Shown piece by piece: positions 18,082-27,900 of a stretch of DNA of 64,000 nt; position 1 is the stretch's first letter, and every line of letters begins with the position of its first letter. The notes below the pieces were generated by a model. That model had not been told where the DNA came from, did no database searches, and was given only the letters and a program-made list of their open reading frames with translations. The position numbers and the translations under genes are program-made. Origin of the DNA: Bacteroidota bacterium (GTDB taxonomy: Bacteria; Bacteroidota; Bacteroidia; B-17B0; Aurantibacillaceae); assembly GCA_030692515.1 (NCBI GenBank), contig JAUXZS010000024.1:434001-498000 (forward strand), written 5' to 3'.

Positions 18082-18948
18082 ATGAGACAACTAAAAATCA
18101 CCAAGTCCATTACCAATCGCGAAAGTGCGTCCCTAGACAAATACCTTCAAGAAATTGGTCGTGAAGAATTAATTACTGCTGAAGAAGAAGTAATATTAGC
18201 TAAGAAAATTAAAGACGGTGATCAAAATGCTTTAGAAAAATTAACCCGTGCTAACTTACGTTTTGTGGTTTCGGTTGCAAAACAATACCAAAATCAAGGT
18301 TTAAGTTTACCCGATTTAATTAATGAAGGAAATTTAGGTTTGATTAAAGCTGCTCGCAGATTTGATGAAACTCGTGGATTTAAATTTATCTCTTACGCTG
18401 TTTGGTGGATACGTCAAAGTATATTACAAGCTTTAGCAGAACAAAGTCGTATTGTACGTTTGCCTTTAAATCAAGTAGGTTCTTTAAATAAAATAAATAA
18501 AGCTTATAGTAAACTTGAGCAAGAATTTGAGCGTGAGCCAAGTGCTGAAGAGTTAGCCTTTGCATTAGATTTACCAATTGATAAAGTAACTGATACTATG
18601 AAAGTAAGTGGCCGCCATGTTAGTATGGATGCTCCATTTGCAAATGGTGAAGAAAGCAGTTTGTTAGATGTATTAGTAAACTTAGATTCTCCAAAAGCAG
18701 ATACTGGTTTAATGAACGAGTCGTTAAGCAAAGAGATTGATCGTGCCTTAAGTACTTTAACTGAAAGAGAACGCGATGTAGTTAAATTGTTTTTCGGAAT
18801 TGGTTTAAACCATGGTTTAACTTTAGAAGAAATTGGTGATAAATTTGATCTTACTCGTGAGCGTGTTCGTCAAATAAAAGAAAAAGCTATTCGCCGTTTA
18901 CGTCATAGTAGCCGTAGTAAATTATTACAACAATATTTAGGTCAATAA
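18082..18948 (+). CDS. rpoD: RNA polymerase primary sigma factor RpoD (Bacteroidetes type)
   Basis: 288 residues, the short form typical of Bacteroidota, without the large region 1.1 and spacer. N-terminal [31 protein letters not shown] (region 1.2), region 2 with [32 protein letters not shown], region 3, and region 4 with [34 protein letters not shown]. It is the housekeeping sigma factor that reads the TAnnTTTG/TTTG promoters seen in this window. A TAACTTTA element at 18052-18059 may be its own -7 box. A terminator follows the stop. Confidence 0.97.
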   Translation: MRQLKITKSITNRESASLDKYLQEIGREELITAEEEVILAKKIKDGDQNALEKLTRANLRFVVSVAKQYQNQGLSLPDLINEGNLGLIKAARRFDETRGFKFISYAVWWIRQSILQALAEQSRIVRLPLNQVGSLNKINKAYSKLEQEFEREPSAEELAFALDLPIDKVTDTMKVSGRHVSMDAPFANGEESSLLDVLVNLDSPKADTGLMNESLSKEIDRALSTLTERERDVVKLFFGIGLNHGLTLEEIGDKFDLTRERVRQIKEKAIRRLRHSSRSKLLQQYLGQ

Positions 18949-18968
18949 TTTTTAAAACTAATTATATA

Positions 18969-18998
18969 AACCCTCTTCAGAAATGTTGAGGGTTTTTT
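18969..18998 (+). terminator. Rho-independent terminator after rpoD
   Basis: AACCCTC, loop, GAGGGTT followed by TTTT, 20 bases after the rpoD stop. Confidence 0.8.
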
Positions 18999-19017
18999 GT
19001 TTATAAAATATTTTGGC

Positions 19018-19048
19018 TTTGTAGCTTGTTGGTAAATGTTTAGCTTTA
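19018..19048 (+). promoter_or_regulatory. Bacteroidetes-type promoter of the DoxX-thioredoxin gene
   Basis: TTTG (19018-19021), 19 bases, TAGCTTTA (19041-19048). This matches the -33 TTTG and -7 TAnnTTTG pattern with the normal spacing; only the last base of the -7 box differs. The start codon is 10 bases further on. Confidence 0.6.
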
Positions 19049-19058
19049 CAGACTCAAA

Positions 19059-20012
19059 ATGCAAATCGCAAAAAAAATTATAGCCATTCTTATTTCCATC
19101 GGTCTAGGTTTAGTATTTATTTACTCTGGCAACACCAAACTTTTGCCTGTAATTGAAACTTTTGAATTTACGTTTGTTGATATTGGAGTTGCCAATTGGT
19201 ATACTGCCCCAGTTATTGCGCGATTATTAATTGGCCTAGAATTTTTTATCGGATTTCTTTTAATTATAAATTATAATCTTAAAAAATTTACGTTGCCATT
19301 TACTGTTGGTTTATTACTCTTCTTTATTATTTATCTAATTGTTCAAATTTCTATCAGCGGAAATAATGGTAACTGTGGTTGTTTTGGTGAGCATCATAAA
19401 ATGACACCTTTACAAGCAATTATCAAAAATATTATTATGATTGCCGGTTGCCTAATTGTTTATTTTATATTTGATGGCTGGAAAACAAAAAATAACAAGC
19501 TCCTGTTAAGTTTTATAGGTGTAACCGCAATTTTAATTCCCTTTATTTTTAATCCGGTTGATTATGCTTACACTTCAAATAATTTAGATGAAAAAGTAAA
19601 TTACCCTTTAGAATTAAATTTATTGTTTGAACCCGAAGACACTTCGAAAGTTGAAGTTCCAAAAGTAGATTTAAGAAAAGGCAAACATGTTATTGCTTTT
19701 ATGAGTTTGTCTTGTCCACATTGTCGCATTGCAGCCAAAAAATTTAAACTTATTAAAAAGAATAATCCTGATTTACCAATTTTCTTTATTCTAAATGGAG
19801 AGAAAGCAAAATACAAACCTTTTATTGAAGATACACATGCCGATAATATTCCTTATAGCTTTTGTTTAGGTAAAACATTCATAAATTTAGCAGGAGCAAA
19901 CTTACCTCGTATTTATTATTTAGATAATGGCATTTTGGTCAAAAAGGTAGATTATTATGAATTAAACCAATATAATATCGAAGATTGGTTGAAAAATGGA
20001 ACAGTGAAATAG
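19059..20012 (+). CDS. BT_3928-like DoxX/MauE membrane protein fused to a thioredoxin-like domain
   Basis: 317 residues. The first ~145 residues carry four membrane helices of the DoxX/MauE type (SIGLGLVFIYSGNTKL; GLEFFIGFLLI; a CGCFG motif between helices near 110). A fifth hydrophobic segment follows (about 150-170). The C-terminal part (about 205-310) is a thioredoxin-like domain on the far side of the membrane, with a CPHC active site in MSLSCPHCRIAAKKF. DoxX/MauE proteins serve in quinone-linked redox; the fused CPHC domain suggests disulfide relay or thiol redox across the inner membrane. The substrate is unknown. Confidence 0.85.
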   Translation: MQIAKKIIAILISIGLGLVFIYSGNTKLLPVIETFEFTFVDIGVANWYTAPVIARLLIGLEFFIGFLLIINYNLKKFTLPFTVGLLLFFIIYLIVQISISGNNGNCGCFGEHHKMTPLQAIIKNIIMIAGCLIVYFIFDGWKTKNNKLLLSFIGVTAILIPFIFNPVDYAYTSNNLDEKVNYPLELNLLFEPEDTSKVEVPKVDLRKGKHVIAFMSLSCPHCRIAAKKFKLIKKNNPDLPIFFILNGEKAKYKPFIEDTHADNIPYSFCLGKTFINLAGANLPRIYYLDNGILVKKVDYYELNQYNIEDWLKNGTVK

Positions 20013-20134
20013 TCTATTTCATTGGCGCCAGCCAGCTTTTCTGATACATTTACCAAACAAACAAATCTTTTTAAACAAATAATTGCATCCTCAAGCAATA
20101 TTTTTTATTTTACAGTCTAATATTTTCTTTTTTT

Positions 20135-22528
20135 ATGAAACGTATTTTACTTTTTTTATTTATTTCCTTCTTGTCTTTAAACTTTTTTTCACAAGTTTCT
20201 TCAACTAAATTAGCAATGGCTGAAGGGAATTTTAAAATTGAAGAATTGCCAAGAGTGATTTTAAAAGAATTAAACCGCTTTAGAGTTAGCAAAGGATTAG
20301 ACACTTTAGAAATGAGTGAGATGTTACAATTCTCTGCTCAACTTAGTGCTGAAAAAATGGCCGGGGCCGGAAAAGATAAAATTGAAACCAAAACCACCTT
20401 AAAAAATTTAAAAAAAGCGGGTGCTACTAAACGTGGTGAAGAACTAACTATGAAAGCCGCAGTAAGCAAAGGACGTGAAGATTATAAGACAGAAGATATT
20501 GCCAAAACTATTTATAACCGTTGGGAGAGCTATCAAAAAACCTTACCCATTCTTTTAAATCCAAAATATACACTTATTGGTATTTCTTGTGAGACGGATG
20601 AAGATGGCAAAAAAGTTTTTGTAAGTGCTGTTTTTGGTGGTTATGATATTACTAATGGCGGGGTTATTTATAAAAAACAATTAGCAGTTCCATTTAACAC
20701 AAAATCAAAAAAATTAAAAGGACCAGAACCTAAATTCTGTAAAAATTCTGATCGCTGGCGTAATTACGATATCTTAGGAAAAGGTGTTTACGTTTCGGGA
20801 GATAAAGTATATTTAAAATACCCAAATGCAAAAGACCTTCGCCGACTTATTAAAAAAACAAAAGATGGTTTAGCATTTGACATTGTGCAACGCTCACAAT
20901 ATATTCATGCAGATTATAATATTGTTGACAATAATCTTTATAATAAAGGTGTGATGAGCAAAGTAATTTATAAAGATAAATTATTTAAAAAAAATCTATT
21001 ACTTAGTAAAGACCCAAAAGTAAATCGTAAAAACAGAGTTAAAGGTATTGAAATTGAGCTTGGAAAATTTAATGCAAAAATTACAGGTCCTTACGAAGTA
21101 AACTTAATTATTGTTCAAGATGGAAGAGTTTGCCGTACTGTTACAAGAGGATATTATGAAAATGGAAAAATAGATAGTAAAACTCCCATTGGTTTATTAC
21201 CCTATCCCAACTCAAACGGCTTAAAACCTCCCTTCGAACCAAAATCAGAAAGTTCTATCATTAACTTTACAATTCCTTTTGAAAAAAATAAATTCGAATA
21301 TAAAACAGAAGATATTCAACCATTTATTAAAGCATTAAACGAGCCTGATTTTATTATTGATGGCTTATACATTTATGCTTATTCATCAATAGAAGGAGAT
21401 TCTGCCGCGAATGCGAAATTGCAGCGTAAACGTGGAGAAAGTGTTTTAGGGGTTTTGCAAAGTTTTCAAAAAAATAAAATTACGCCAACCATTGAAGCGA
21501 AAGATAGTTGGGGATTATTTTTATTAGAAAATGAAGATGGAAAATACGCCAACATTGTAGCATTAGGAAAGAACAAGGCTATTGCTAAAATTAACGAAGA
21601 CAAAAAATTACAAGAAGAATTAGAACCAATTTTAGCGAAAGAACGTTTTGCTCAAATTATTATGGACATTACTTATGATGTTTCGGGACCAAAAGAAGAA
21701 AAATTTTCGAAGGTGAGTTTTGATCGTGCAGTAAAAGCAAATAATTATCCTCAGGCATACAAAATAATGGAGTTTATGAATAAGCGTATGGCTGAAAATA
21801 AATATCCCATAAATCTTTATGATAGTTTAAAAATAGAAGAGAACGCTAAGACTGTTGGTTTAATTAATAATATAATGTATTACAAATATCAACTAAATAC
21901 TACCGTTGATGAAGACGATGAAAGTACCTTTGATAGATTATTAAAATTTGAACCTGCAAATCCTATTTTACAATACAACAAAGTATTTTGTCAATTAAAA
22001 TTAGATAGTAATGCCGGCAATCAAGAACACCAGGCAAAAGTGCAACAAACAATTGACGGTTTATATGGCAAACTAGATAGTAATTACGTTAACGGTTTAA
22101 ATATTGAATGGCAATTTAAAATAATGGAAAGTTTAGATACTATGGAAAATGCAGATGCTTTGGTTGACGCATGTATTGCCAGAATAAAATCTTTTTACAA
22201 TATTAAAGATGCCAGTTGGCAAAACGCTTTAAAATTATCTTACGTTTTTTCGAGAGCCAAAGATTATAGATATTCTTCTACATTACTAGAGCCTTATTTA
22301 AGTGCACCTGATGTTAATGAAAACTTGGTGTTTATGTATATAAGTTCTGCTAGTAGGTTACAAGAAAAATATTATTCGAGAACATTTGCTCGTGCTTTAG
22401 AAATTGCCAAAAACAAAAATCAAGATAGGTATTGCAAATTGTTTGGTGAACCATTTATGACTTTTCAGGTTTTAGAAAATCCTGAAGTTAAAAAAGTGTA
22501 TCAAGGCACTTGCCCAGAGGCGAAGTAA
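20135..22528 (+). CDS. Exported CAP-domain protein with an OmpA-like segment and helical repeats
   Basis: 797 residues. Signal peptide MKRILLFLFISFLSLNFFSQ, then a CAP/SCP-like domain (about 30-170; LKELNRFRVSKGLDTLEMSEMLQFSAQLSAEKMA, RWESYQKTLPILLNPKYTLIGI). A beta-rich middle follows, then a segment at about 385-450 with IYAYSSIEGDSAANAKLQRKRGESVLGVL, which resembles the OmpA peptidoglycan-binding core (HTDSxGxxxxNxxLSxxRA) with Tyr-Ser in place of His-Thr. The C-terminal third (about 540-797) is helical, TPR-like. Periplasmic or outer-membrane role; the function is not known to me. A possible promoter is TTG, 20 bases, TATTTTAC at about 20083-20113. Confidence 0.75.
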   Translation: MKRILLFLFISFLSLNFFSQVSSTKLAMAEGNFKIEELPRVILKELNRFRVSKGLDTLEMSEMLQFSAQLSAEKMAGAGKDKIETKTTLKNLKKAGATKRGEELTMKAAVSKGREDYKTEDIAKTIYNRWESYQKTLPILLNPKYTLIGISCETDEDGKKVFVSAVFGGYDITNGGVIYKKQLAVPFNTKSKKLKGPEPKFCKNSDRWRNYDILGKGVYVSGDKVYLKYPNAKDLRRLIKKTKDGLAFDIVQRSQYIHADYNIVDNNLYNKGVMSKVIYKDKLFKKNLLLSKDPKVNRKNRVKGIEIELGKFNAKITGPYEVNLIIVQDGRVCRTVTRGYYENGKIDSKTPIGLLPYPNSNGLKPPFEPKSESSIINFTIPFEKNKFEYKTEDIQPFIKALNEPDFIIDGLYIYAYSSIEGDSAANAKLQRKRGESVLGVLQSFQKNKITPTIEAKDSWGLFLLENEDGKYANIVALGKNKAIAKINEDKKLQEELEPILAKERFAQIIMDITYDVSGPKEEKFSKVSFDRAVKANNYPQAYKIMEFMNKRMAENKYPINLYDSLKIEENAKTVGLINNIMYYKYQLNTTVDEDDESTFDRLLKFEPANPILQYNKVFCQLKLDSNAGNQEHQAKVQQTIDGLYGKLDSNYVNGLNIEWQFKIMESLDTMENADALVDACIARIKSFYNIKDASWQNALKLSYVFSRAKDYRYSSTLLEPYLSAPDVNENLVFMYISSASRLQEKYYSRTFARALEIAKNKNQDRYCKLFGEPFMTFQVLENPEVKKVYQGTCPEAK

Positions 22529-22557
22529 AAGAAGAAAATAAAAGTTGCATTTTTAAC

Positions 22558-22691
22558 CACATAGATTCGAAGAGAATTCAAATTAACTTTCGCTGTAAAA
22601 CAAATTAGACAATCATAGTATTGTTTTGCATGCAAAACAATTTATGTGCTCTTCAAAAGTTAGTTTGATTCTTTTTCTATGTCTCTATGTG
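22558..22691. repeat. MITE-like inverted-repeat element
   Basis: The ends CACATAGA (22558-22565) and TCTATGTG (22684-22691) are perfect inverted repeats. Inside, AGAATTCAAATTAACTTT (from about 22571) pairs with AAAAGTTAGTTTGATTCT on the right. In the middle lies a 22-base perfect palindrome (22620-22641; half-site ATTGTTTTGCA). The whole gap of 210 bases between two convergent genes is thus one long hairpin, like a small non-autonomous mobile or REP-type element. CACATAGA-type ends are common in dispersed Bacteroidota repeats. Confidence 0.55.
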
Positions 22692-22738
22692 TTTTTATGA
22701 GATTGTATGGTTTCCAAGTAATGTTCATTTACAAATGC

Positions 22739-23890
22739 TTACCCAAACTGCTTAACATCTTCAGGGGTAATTTCTTTTCCACCTAAAATAATTAAACGTT
22801 CAATTACATTTCTAAATTCGCGAATATTTCCGGGCCAATTTTTTTCTTGCATTAATTTTAAAGCTTCTTTTGAAAATGTTTTCTTTACAATTCCCATTTC
22901 TTCACAAATTAATTCTAAAAAATAATCTGCCAGCAATGGAATATCGTCCTTGCGCTCGTCTAATGAAGGCACATGAATAGGAATTACACTTAAACGATGA
23001 AACAAATCCTGACGAAAAGTTTCCTTCTCTATTTCTTTCTCAAGATTTTTATTGGTTGCGGCAATAACTCTAACGTTAACTTTAATTTCTTTATCGCCTC
23101 CTACTCTAGTAATTTTATTTTCTTGCAAAGCACGCAATACTTTTGCCTGTGCGCTTAAACTCATATCACCAATTTCATCTAAAAATAAAGTGCCGCCTTC
23201 GGCTAATTCAAATTTTCCTTTACGCTGTGCTACAGCACTTGTAAACGAACCTTTTTCGTGCCCAAACAATTCACTCTCTATTAACTCTGATGGAATTGCA
23301 GCGCAGTTAACTTCTATTAATGGTCCGTTTGCGCGATTACTTTTTTCGTGTAACCATTTTGCAACTAATTCTTTTCCGCTACCATTACTTCCAGTAATTA
23401 AAACCTTAGCGTCTGTTGGTGCAACTTTTTCAATAATATCTTTAATGTTTTGAATGGCTTTAGAATTACCAATCATATCAACACTTTTTATAATTTTCTT
23501 TTTTAGAACTTTTGTTTCTGTAACTAAATCGCCTTTCTCTAATGCATTTCTTACCGAAATTAATAAGCGATTTAAATCAATTGGTTTTGCTAAATAATCG
23601 TAAGCCCCATTTTTTACAGCATCAACCGCGGTTTCGATGGTACCATGACCGCTCATCATAATAATAGAACTGTTTATATTATTCTCGATTAATTTTTGAA
23701 GTAATTCAATGCCATCTATTTTTGGCATTTTAATATCACTTAAAATAATATCGTAATTATTTTTAAGCGCCATATCCAATGCCATCTGTCCATCTTCAGC
23801 TTCTTCAATTGAATGTTTTTCGAATTCAAGAATTTCTTTTATTGAACGGCGAATTGCCTTTTCGTCATCAACTACTAATATTTTTGCCAT
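22739..23890 (-). CDS. NtrC-type response regulator without DNA-binding domain
   Basis: 383 residues. Receiver domain (Asp52 phosphoacceptor, DIILSDIKMP), then a sigma-54 activator AAA+ domain with Walker A GSNGSGK (167-173) and Walker B LFLDEI (235-240). The sigma-54 contact loop reads GSFTSA (214-219) instead of GAFTGA. The protein ends at KEITPEDVKQFG, just where a Fis-type helix-turn-helix would normally begin, so it lacks a DNA-binding domain. Such short forms occur in Bacteroidota. It may act from solution or through another mechanism. It lies 12 bases after the Ppx/GppA gene on the same strand, so they are probably cotranscribed; no kinase adjoins it. Confidence 0.92.
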   Translation of the reverse strand: MAKILVVDDEKAIRRSIKEILEFEKHSIEEAEDGQMALDMALKNNYDIILSDIKMPKIDGIELLQKLIENNINSSIIMMSGHGTIETAVDAVKNGAYDYLAKPIDLNRLLISVRNALEKGDLVTETKVLKKKIIKSVDMIGNSKAIQNIKDIIEKVAPTDAKVLITGSNGSGKELVAKWLHEKSNRANGPLIEVNCAAIPSELIESELFGHEKGSFTSAVAQRKGKFELAEGGTLFLDEIGDMSLSAQAKVLRALQENKITRVGGDKEIKVNVRVIAATNKNLEKEIEKETFRQDLFHRLSVIPIHVPSLDERKDDIPLLADYFLELICEEMGIVKKTFSKEALKLMQEKNWPGNIREFRNVIERLIILGGKEITPEDVKQFG

Positions 23891-23902
23891 TGTAATTTTA
23901 AA

Positions 23903-24844
23903 TTATTTTATTTTGCCTGCCTGAATAATATAATCAATTAAAGCACCTTCCTTAAGAGAATAACTGGACACTCGCATCTTTTGAATATTAAATGAATTAA
24001 GAATAAAATCTACCATTAAGCACGAAATAACTATCATATCCAATCGCATAGCAACTAATCCTTTTATTTCTTTACGTTCTTCCAAAGTTGATTTTTTTAT
24101 AACTTTAGAAATATGAAAATAATTCTCCAAGTTAATTTCGTAGCAGGTTTTAGTATCGTTTGCCGATTCACCTTTTAGCTCACCACTAATTATATCTACA
24201 ATAGAATCAAATGCTCCTGACGAACCAATTAATTCCATTGGACAAAACTCTTTCACAGCCTCAAATAAAGGAGTGAGCTGTTTTTTCATATAACTATTTA
24301 TTTTTTTTATTTCCGTTTCTGTGATTGGATCAGACGGACAAAATTTTGCTAGCATACGCGCAGCTCCAACCGGAAAACTTTGTTTCCATAATACACCTTT
24401 GTTATTTGCTAAAATAAATTCGTTGCTACCACCACCAATATCCATAATTAAAGAGATTGAATCAGAAAGTGGCACAGCTTCTTTGTTTCCTAAATAAATT
24501 AGTTCAGCCTCCCGTTCTCCATCTATAATTTCTATATCAATACCTGTATGTTTTTTTACTTCCCAAACAAATTGTTTACCATTAGTGGCATCTCTAATTG
24601 CTGAAGTTGCAAAGGCTAAAATTTTAGATACATTATGTTTGGCAATTTCATTGTTTAGATCTATCATGGCACTTAAACCACGTTTATAGGAATCCTCATT
24701 AATGAACCCTTTATTTATTGAGCCTTGACCAAGCTTTACGGCTATTCTAGAATTAAAAACCTTATAGTATTTTTTTTGGCTATCAAACTCGACTATAAGC
24801 AAGTTAAATGTATTAGTTCCACAATCTATAACAGCCAATCTCAT
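23903..24844 (-). CDS. Ppx/GppA family phosphatase
   Basis: 313 residues with the actin-like ATPase fold of exopolyphosphatase/guanosine pentaphosphatase: phosphate 1 motif AVIDCGTNTFNLLIVEF, the IDGEREAELIYLG segment, phosphate 2 motif MDIGGGSNEFIL, and GSSGAFDSI. It should hydrolyse polyphosphate or pppGpp in the cytoplasm. The length equals the short single-module form without the HD extension. It is upstream of, and probably cotranscribed with, the NtrC-type regulator, linking the stress signal and the regulator only by position. Confidence 0.92.
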   Translation of the reverse strand: MRLAVIDCGTNTFNLLIVEFDSQKKYYKVFNSRIAVKLGQGSINKGFINEDSYKRGLSAMIDLNNEIAKHNVSKILAFATSAIRDATNGKQFVWEVKKHTGIDIEIIDGEREAELIYLGNKEAVPLSDSISLIMDIGGGSNEFILANNKGVLWKQSFPVGAARMLAKFCPSDPITETEIKKINSYMKKQLTPLFEAVKEFCPMELIGSSGAFDSIVDIISGELKGESANDTKTCYEINLENYFHISKVIKKSTLEERKEIKGLVAMRLDMIVISCLMVDFILNSFNIQKMRVSSYSLKEGALIDYIIQAGKIK

Positions 24845-24932
24845 TTGTTAAAAATAAGGCTTTTTTCGACAAAAATCTTTGATTTCTAAAATTCCTTTTG
24901 ATATATTTATATATATATTAACTAACCTAAAA

Positions 24933-27900
24933 ATGAAAAAACTTTTATCTGCAATTATTATTTGTTTGTGTATAAATCCATTGGTATCACAAACAGTTTA
25001 TCCTAACCAAGTAGATGGTGAGATATATGTCAAGTTTACAAAGTCAGCACTAAAAGAGGTTTCAAAAGATGATCCCAATAATATTCCAATTTCCAAATTG
25101 GTTTCGGTAAATAAAATTTTAACTAAATACGGTGTTACTCGAGCTTATAAGCCTTTCTATCAAGCGGATGATGATGCTAAACTACCTTATATTTTAAAAT
25201 TTGAATTTACCCAAATACAAAAAGTAGATGCTTTTATTTACGAGCTTAAAAATGTTCCAGGCATTGAATATGCAGAGATGGTAACTTTAAATTTTACAGA
25301 TGCATTGCCAAATGACCCAACTTTTGGAGCTCATTTAAATCAAATAAATGCTCAAAATGCTTGGAATGTTTTTAATAGTACCGCCAATGGAAATTCAAAC
25401 ATTACTGTTGCTGTAGTAGATAATGCAGTTAGATGGACGCATGCAGATTTAGTAGCAAATACCTTTACTAACACATTAGAAATACCAGGTAATTTAATTG
25501 ATGATGATGGAAATGGTTATATAGATGATGTTAACGGTTGGGATGCTGCCGATAACGACAATAATCCTATTCCTACAAATAACGCTATGACGCATGGAAC
25601 ACATTGTGCAGGAATTGCTGGCGCAAGAACTGATAACGCAACTGGTGTTGCATCAATTGGTTGGAATTTAAAAATTATTCCGGTAAAATGCCAAACAAAC
25701 ACTGGAAGCACAACAGGTATTTCTGCAGGTTATCAAGGAATTATTTATGCAGCTAAACTTAAAGCTCGTGTAATTTCTTGTTCATGGGGAGGGACAGGAG
25801 CACCCTCTGCAGCACAACAATCTGTTATAGATTATGCATGGAGTAGAGGTTGTATAGTAATTGTTTCAGCAGGTAATGATAACAACGCCGTTCTTCATTA
25901 TCCGGCAGCTTATAATAATGTTTACAGTGTTGCTTCTGTTGCAGGGAGTAACGTAAAATCAAGTTTTTCATGCTTTGGTACTTGGGTTGATATTTCGGCT
26001 CCAGGAGAAAACATTAATAGCACACTAGCAAATAGTGGCTATGGTAATATGTCTGGCACCTCTATGGCTTGTCCTTTAGTTGCAGGTCTTGCAGGCTTAA
26101 TGTTATCTAAATGTTCTTTTATGTCGCAAACAGATGTTTTAAATTGTATTTCATCTACTGCTGTAAATATTTATTCAATCGCAGCAAACTCTGCTTATGT
26201 TTCAGGGAATCAACTGGGAGCTGGAAGAATTGAAGCCTTCGCCGCAATGAATTGCGCAGCAGCATTTTTAACATACCCGCCTGTTGCTAATTTTTTCACT
26301 TTAACACGAAATATTTGCCCTAATATACCTGTATCGTTTATCGATAGTTCACTATACGCTCCAACAAATTTTACTTGGACATTTCAAGGAGGAACACCCG
26401 CAACATCAACATCTTCCAACCCGACTGTACAATGGGCAAGTCCTGGTACTTATTCAGTTTCTTTGTTAGCCGCAAATGCAAATGGAAGTAACTTAAAAGT
26501 TAAAACTTCCTACATCACAGTAGCGGGACCAATTGCATTGCCATTAATAGAAGGTTTTCAAGCTTCACAATTTTTACCTTCAAACTGGACACCTTATAAT
26601 GTAAATAATGATTTAAATTATTATGTTCGTCAAACCGGAGTTGGTGGTTTTGGAACAAGTACTGTTTGTGCTATGTATGACAACTACAATATTGATGCCG
26701 CACCCGACAGAGATGAAATGCGTACACCAAAATATACTTTTGGAAACGTAGTAAGTGCAAGATTAAGATTTGATGTTGCTTACAAACCATATGATACGCA
26801 ATACTCCGATACGCTAGAAGTAAGAGTTTCAACAAATTGTGGTTTAACTTGGTCGAGCATTTATTCAAAAGGTGGTGCTGTTTTAGCAACATCTCCAGGA
26901 ACATTTCAAGCAAGCACTTTTATTCCAGCTGCTGGAGAATGGAGGAAAGACACAATTGACGTTTCAGCGCTTACTGCGGGACAAGGCAATGTGATGTTTA
27001 GTTTTGTTAATCGTGGGCATTACGGACAAGCAATGTATTTAGACAATATTAATTTAGCTTTTCCTACACCAACAATGAATTTTAATGCTCCCGGAACAAT
27101 TTGCGCGGGTGCCAATCTTAATTTAACAAATACAAGCACCGGGGCAGCAACCTATACTTGGGTTATGACTGGTGGTACTCCAGCAAGTTCTAACGCAACC
27201 AACCCTACTGTTTCTTACGCATCGGCAGGAGTATATAGTATTACTTTAATGGGTACAAACGGGACTTCTACCGCATCAATAACTCAAACGGTAAACGTTA
27301 TAAATGGCCCGGTAATTTCAGTTACTACACCTACAATTTGCGCAGGAAATTCTGGGACATTAACTGCAAGTGGTGCTACCAGTTATACATGGAGCACTGG
27401 ACCATTTACTCCAACTATGTCTGCATCTCCGCTAACAACAACTGTTTACACTGTTACGGGAAGTAATGGAACGTGTTCTTCAAACAAAACAGGAACAATT
27501 GTTGTTACTCCTAATCCTACTGTCAGTGTTAGTAATCAATCCATCTGTGCCGGTGGAACAGCAACAATTACAGCAAGTGGCGCCACCACTTATTCATGGA
27601 GCACAGGATTTACGGGTAATCCATTAATTGTTTCCCCGGTAATTAATACTACTTATACTGTTATTGGAACAACTACAGGTTGCACCAACACCAAAACAGT
27701 TAGTGTTACTATTGGCGCTTCCTTATCTGTTTTAATAAATACAAACCCGAGTACTAAGTGCGCAACCGGCTCAGCAACGCTAACAGCAAGTGGCGCATCT
27801 AATTATACATGGACTCCGGGTGGTTCTAACGCCGTTTCAATAGTTGTCAATCAACCTACTACCACTAACTATACACTTGTTGGAACAAACGGTGCTTGTA

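Noticed and set aside
23052-23453. 133-codon + strand frame
   Set aside because: It is antisense to the conserved AAA+ domain of the NtrC-type regulator and has no coding signature.
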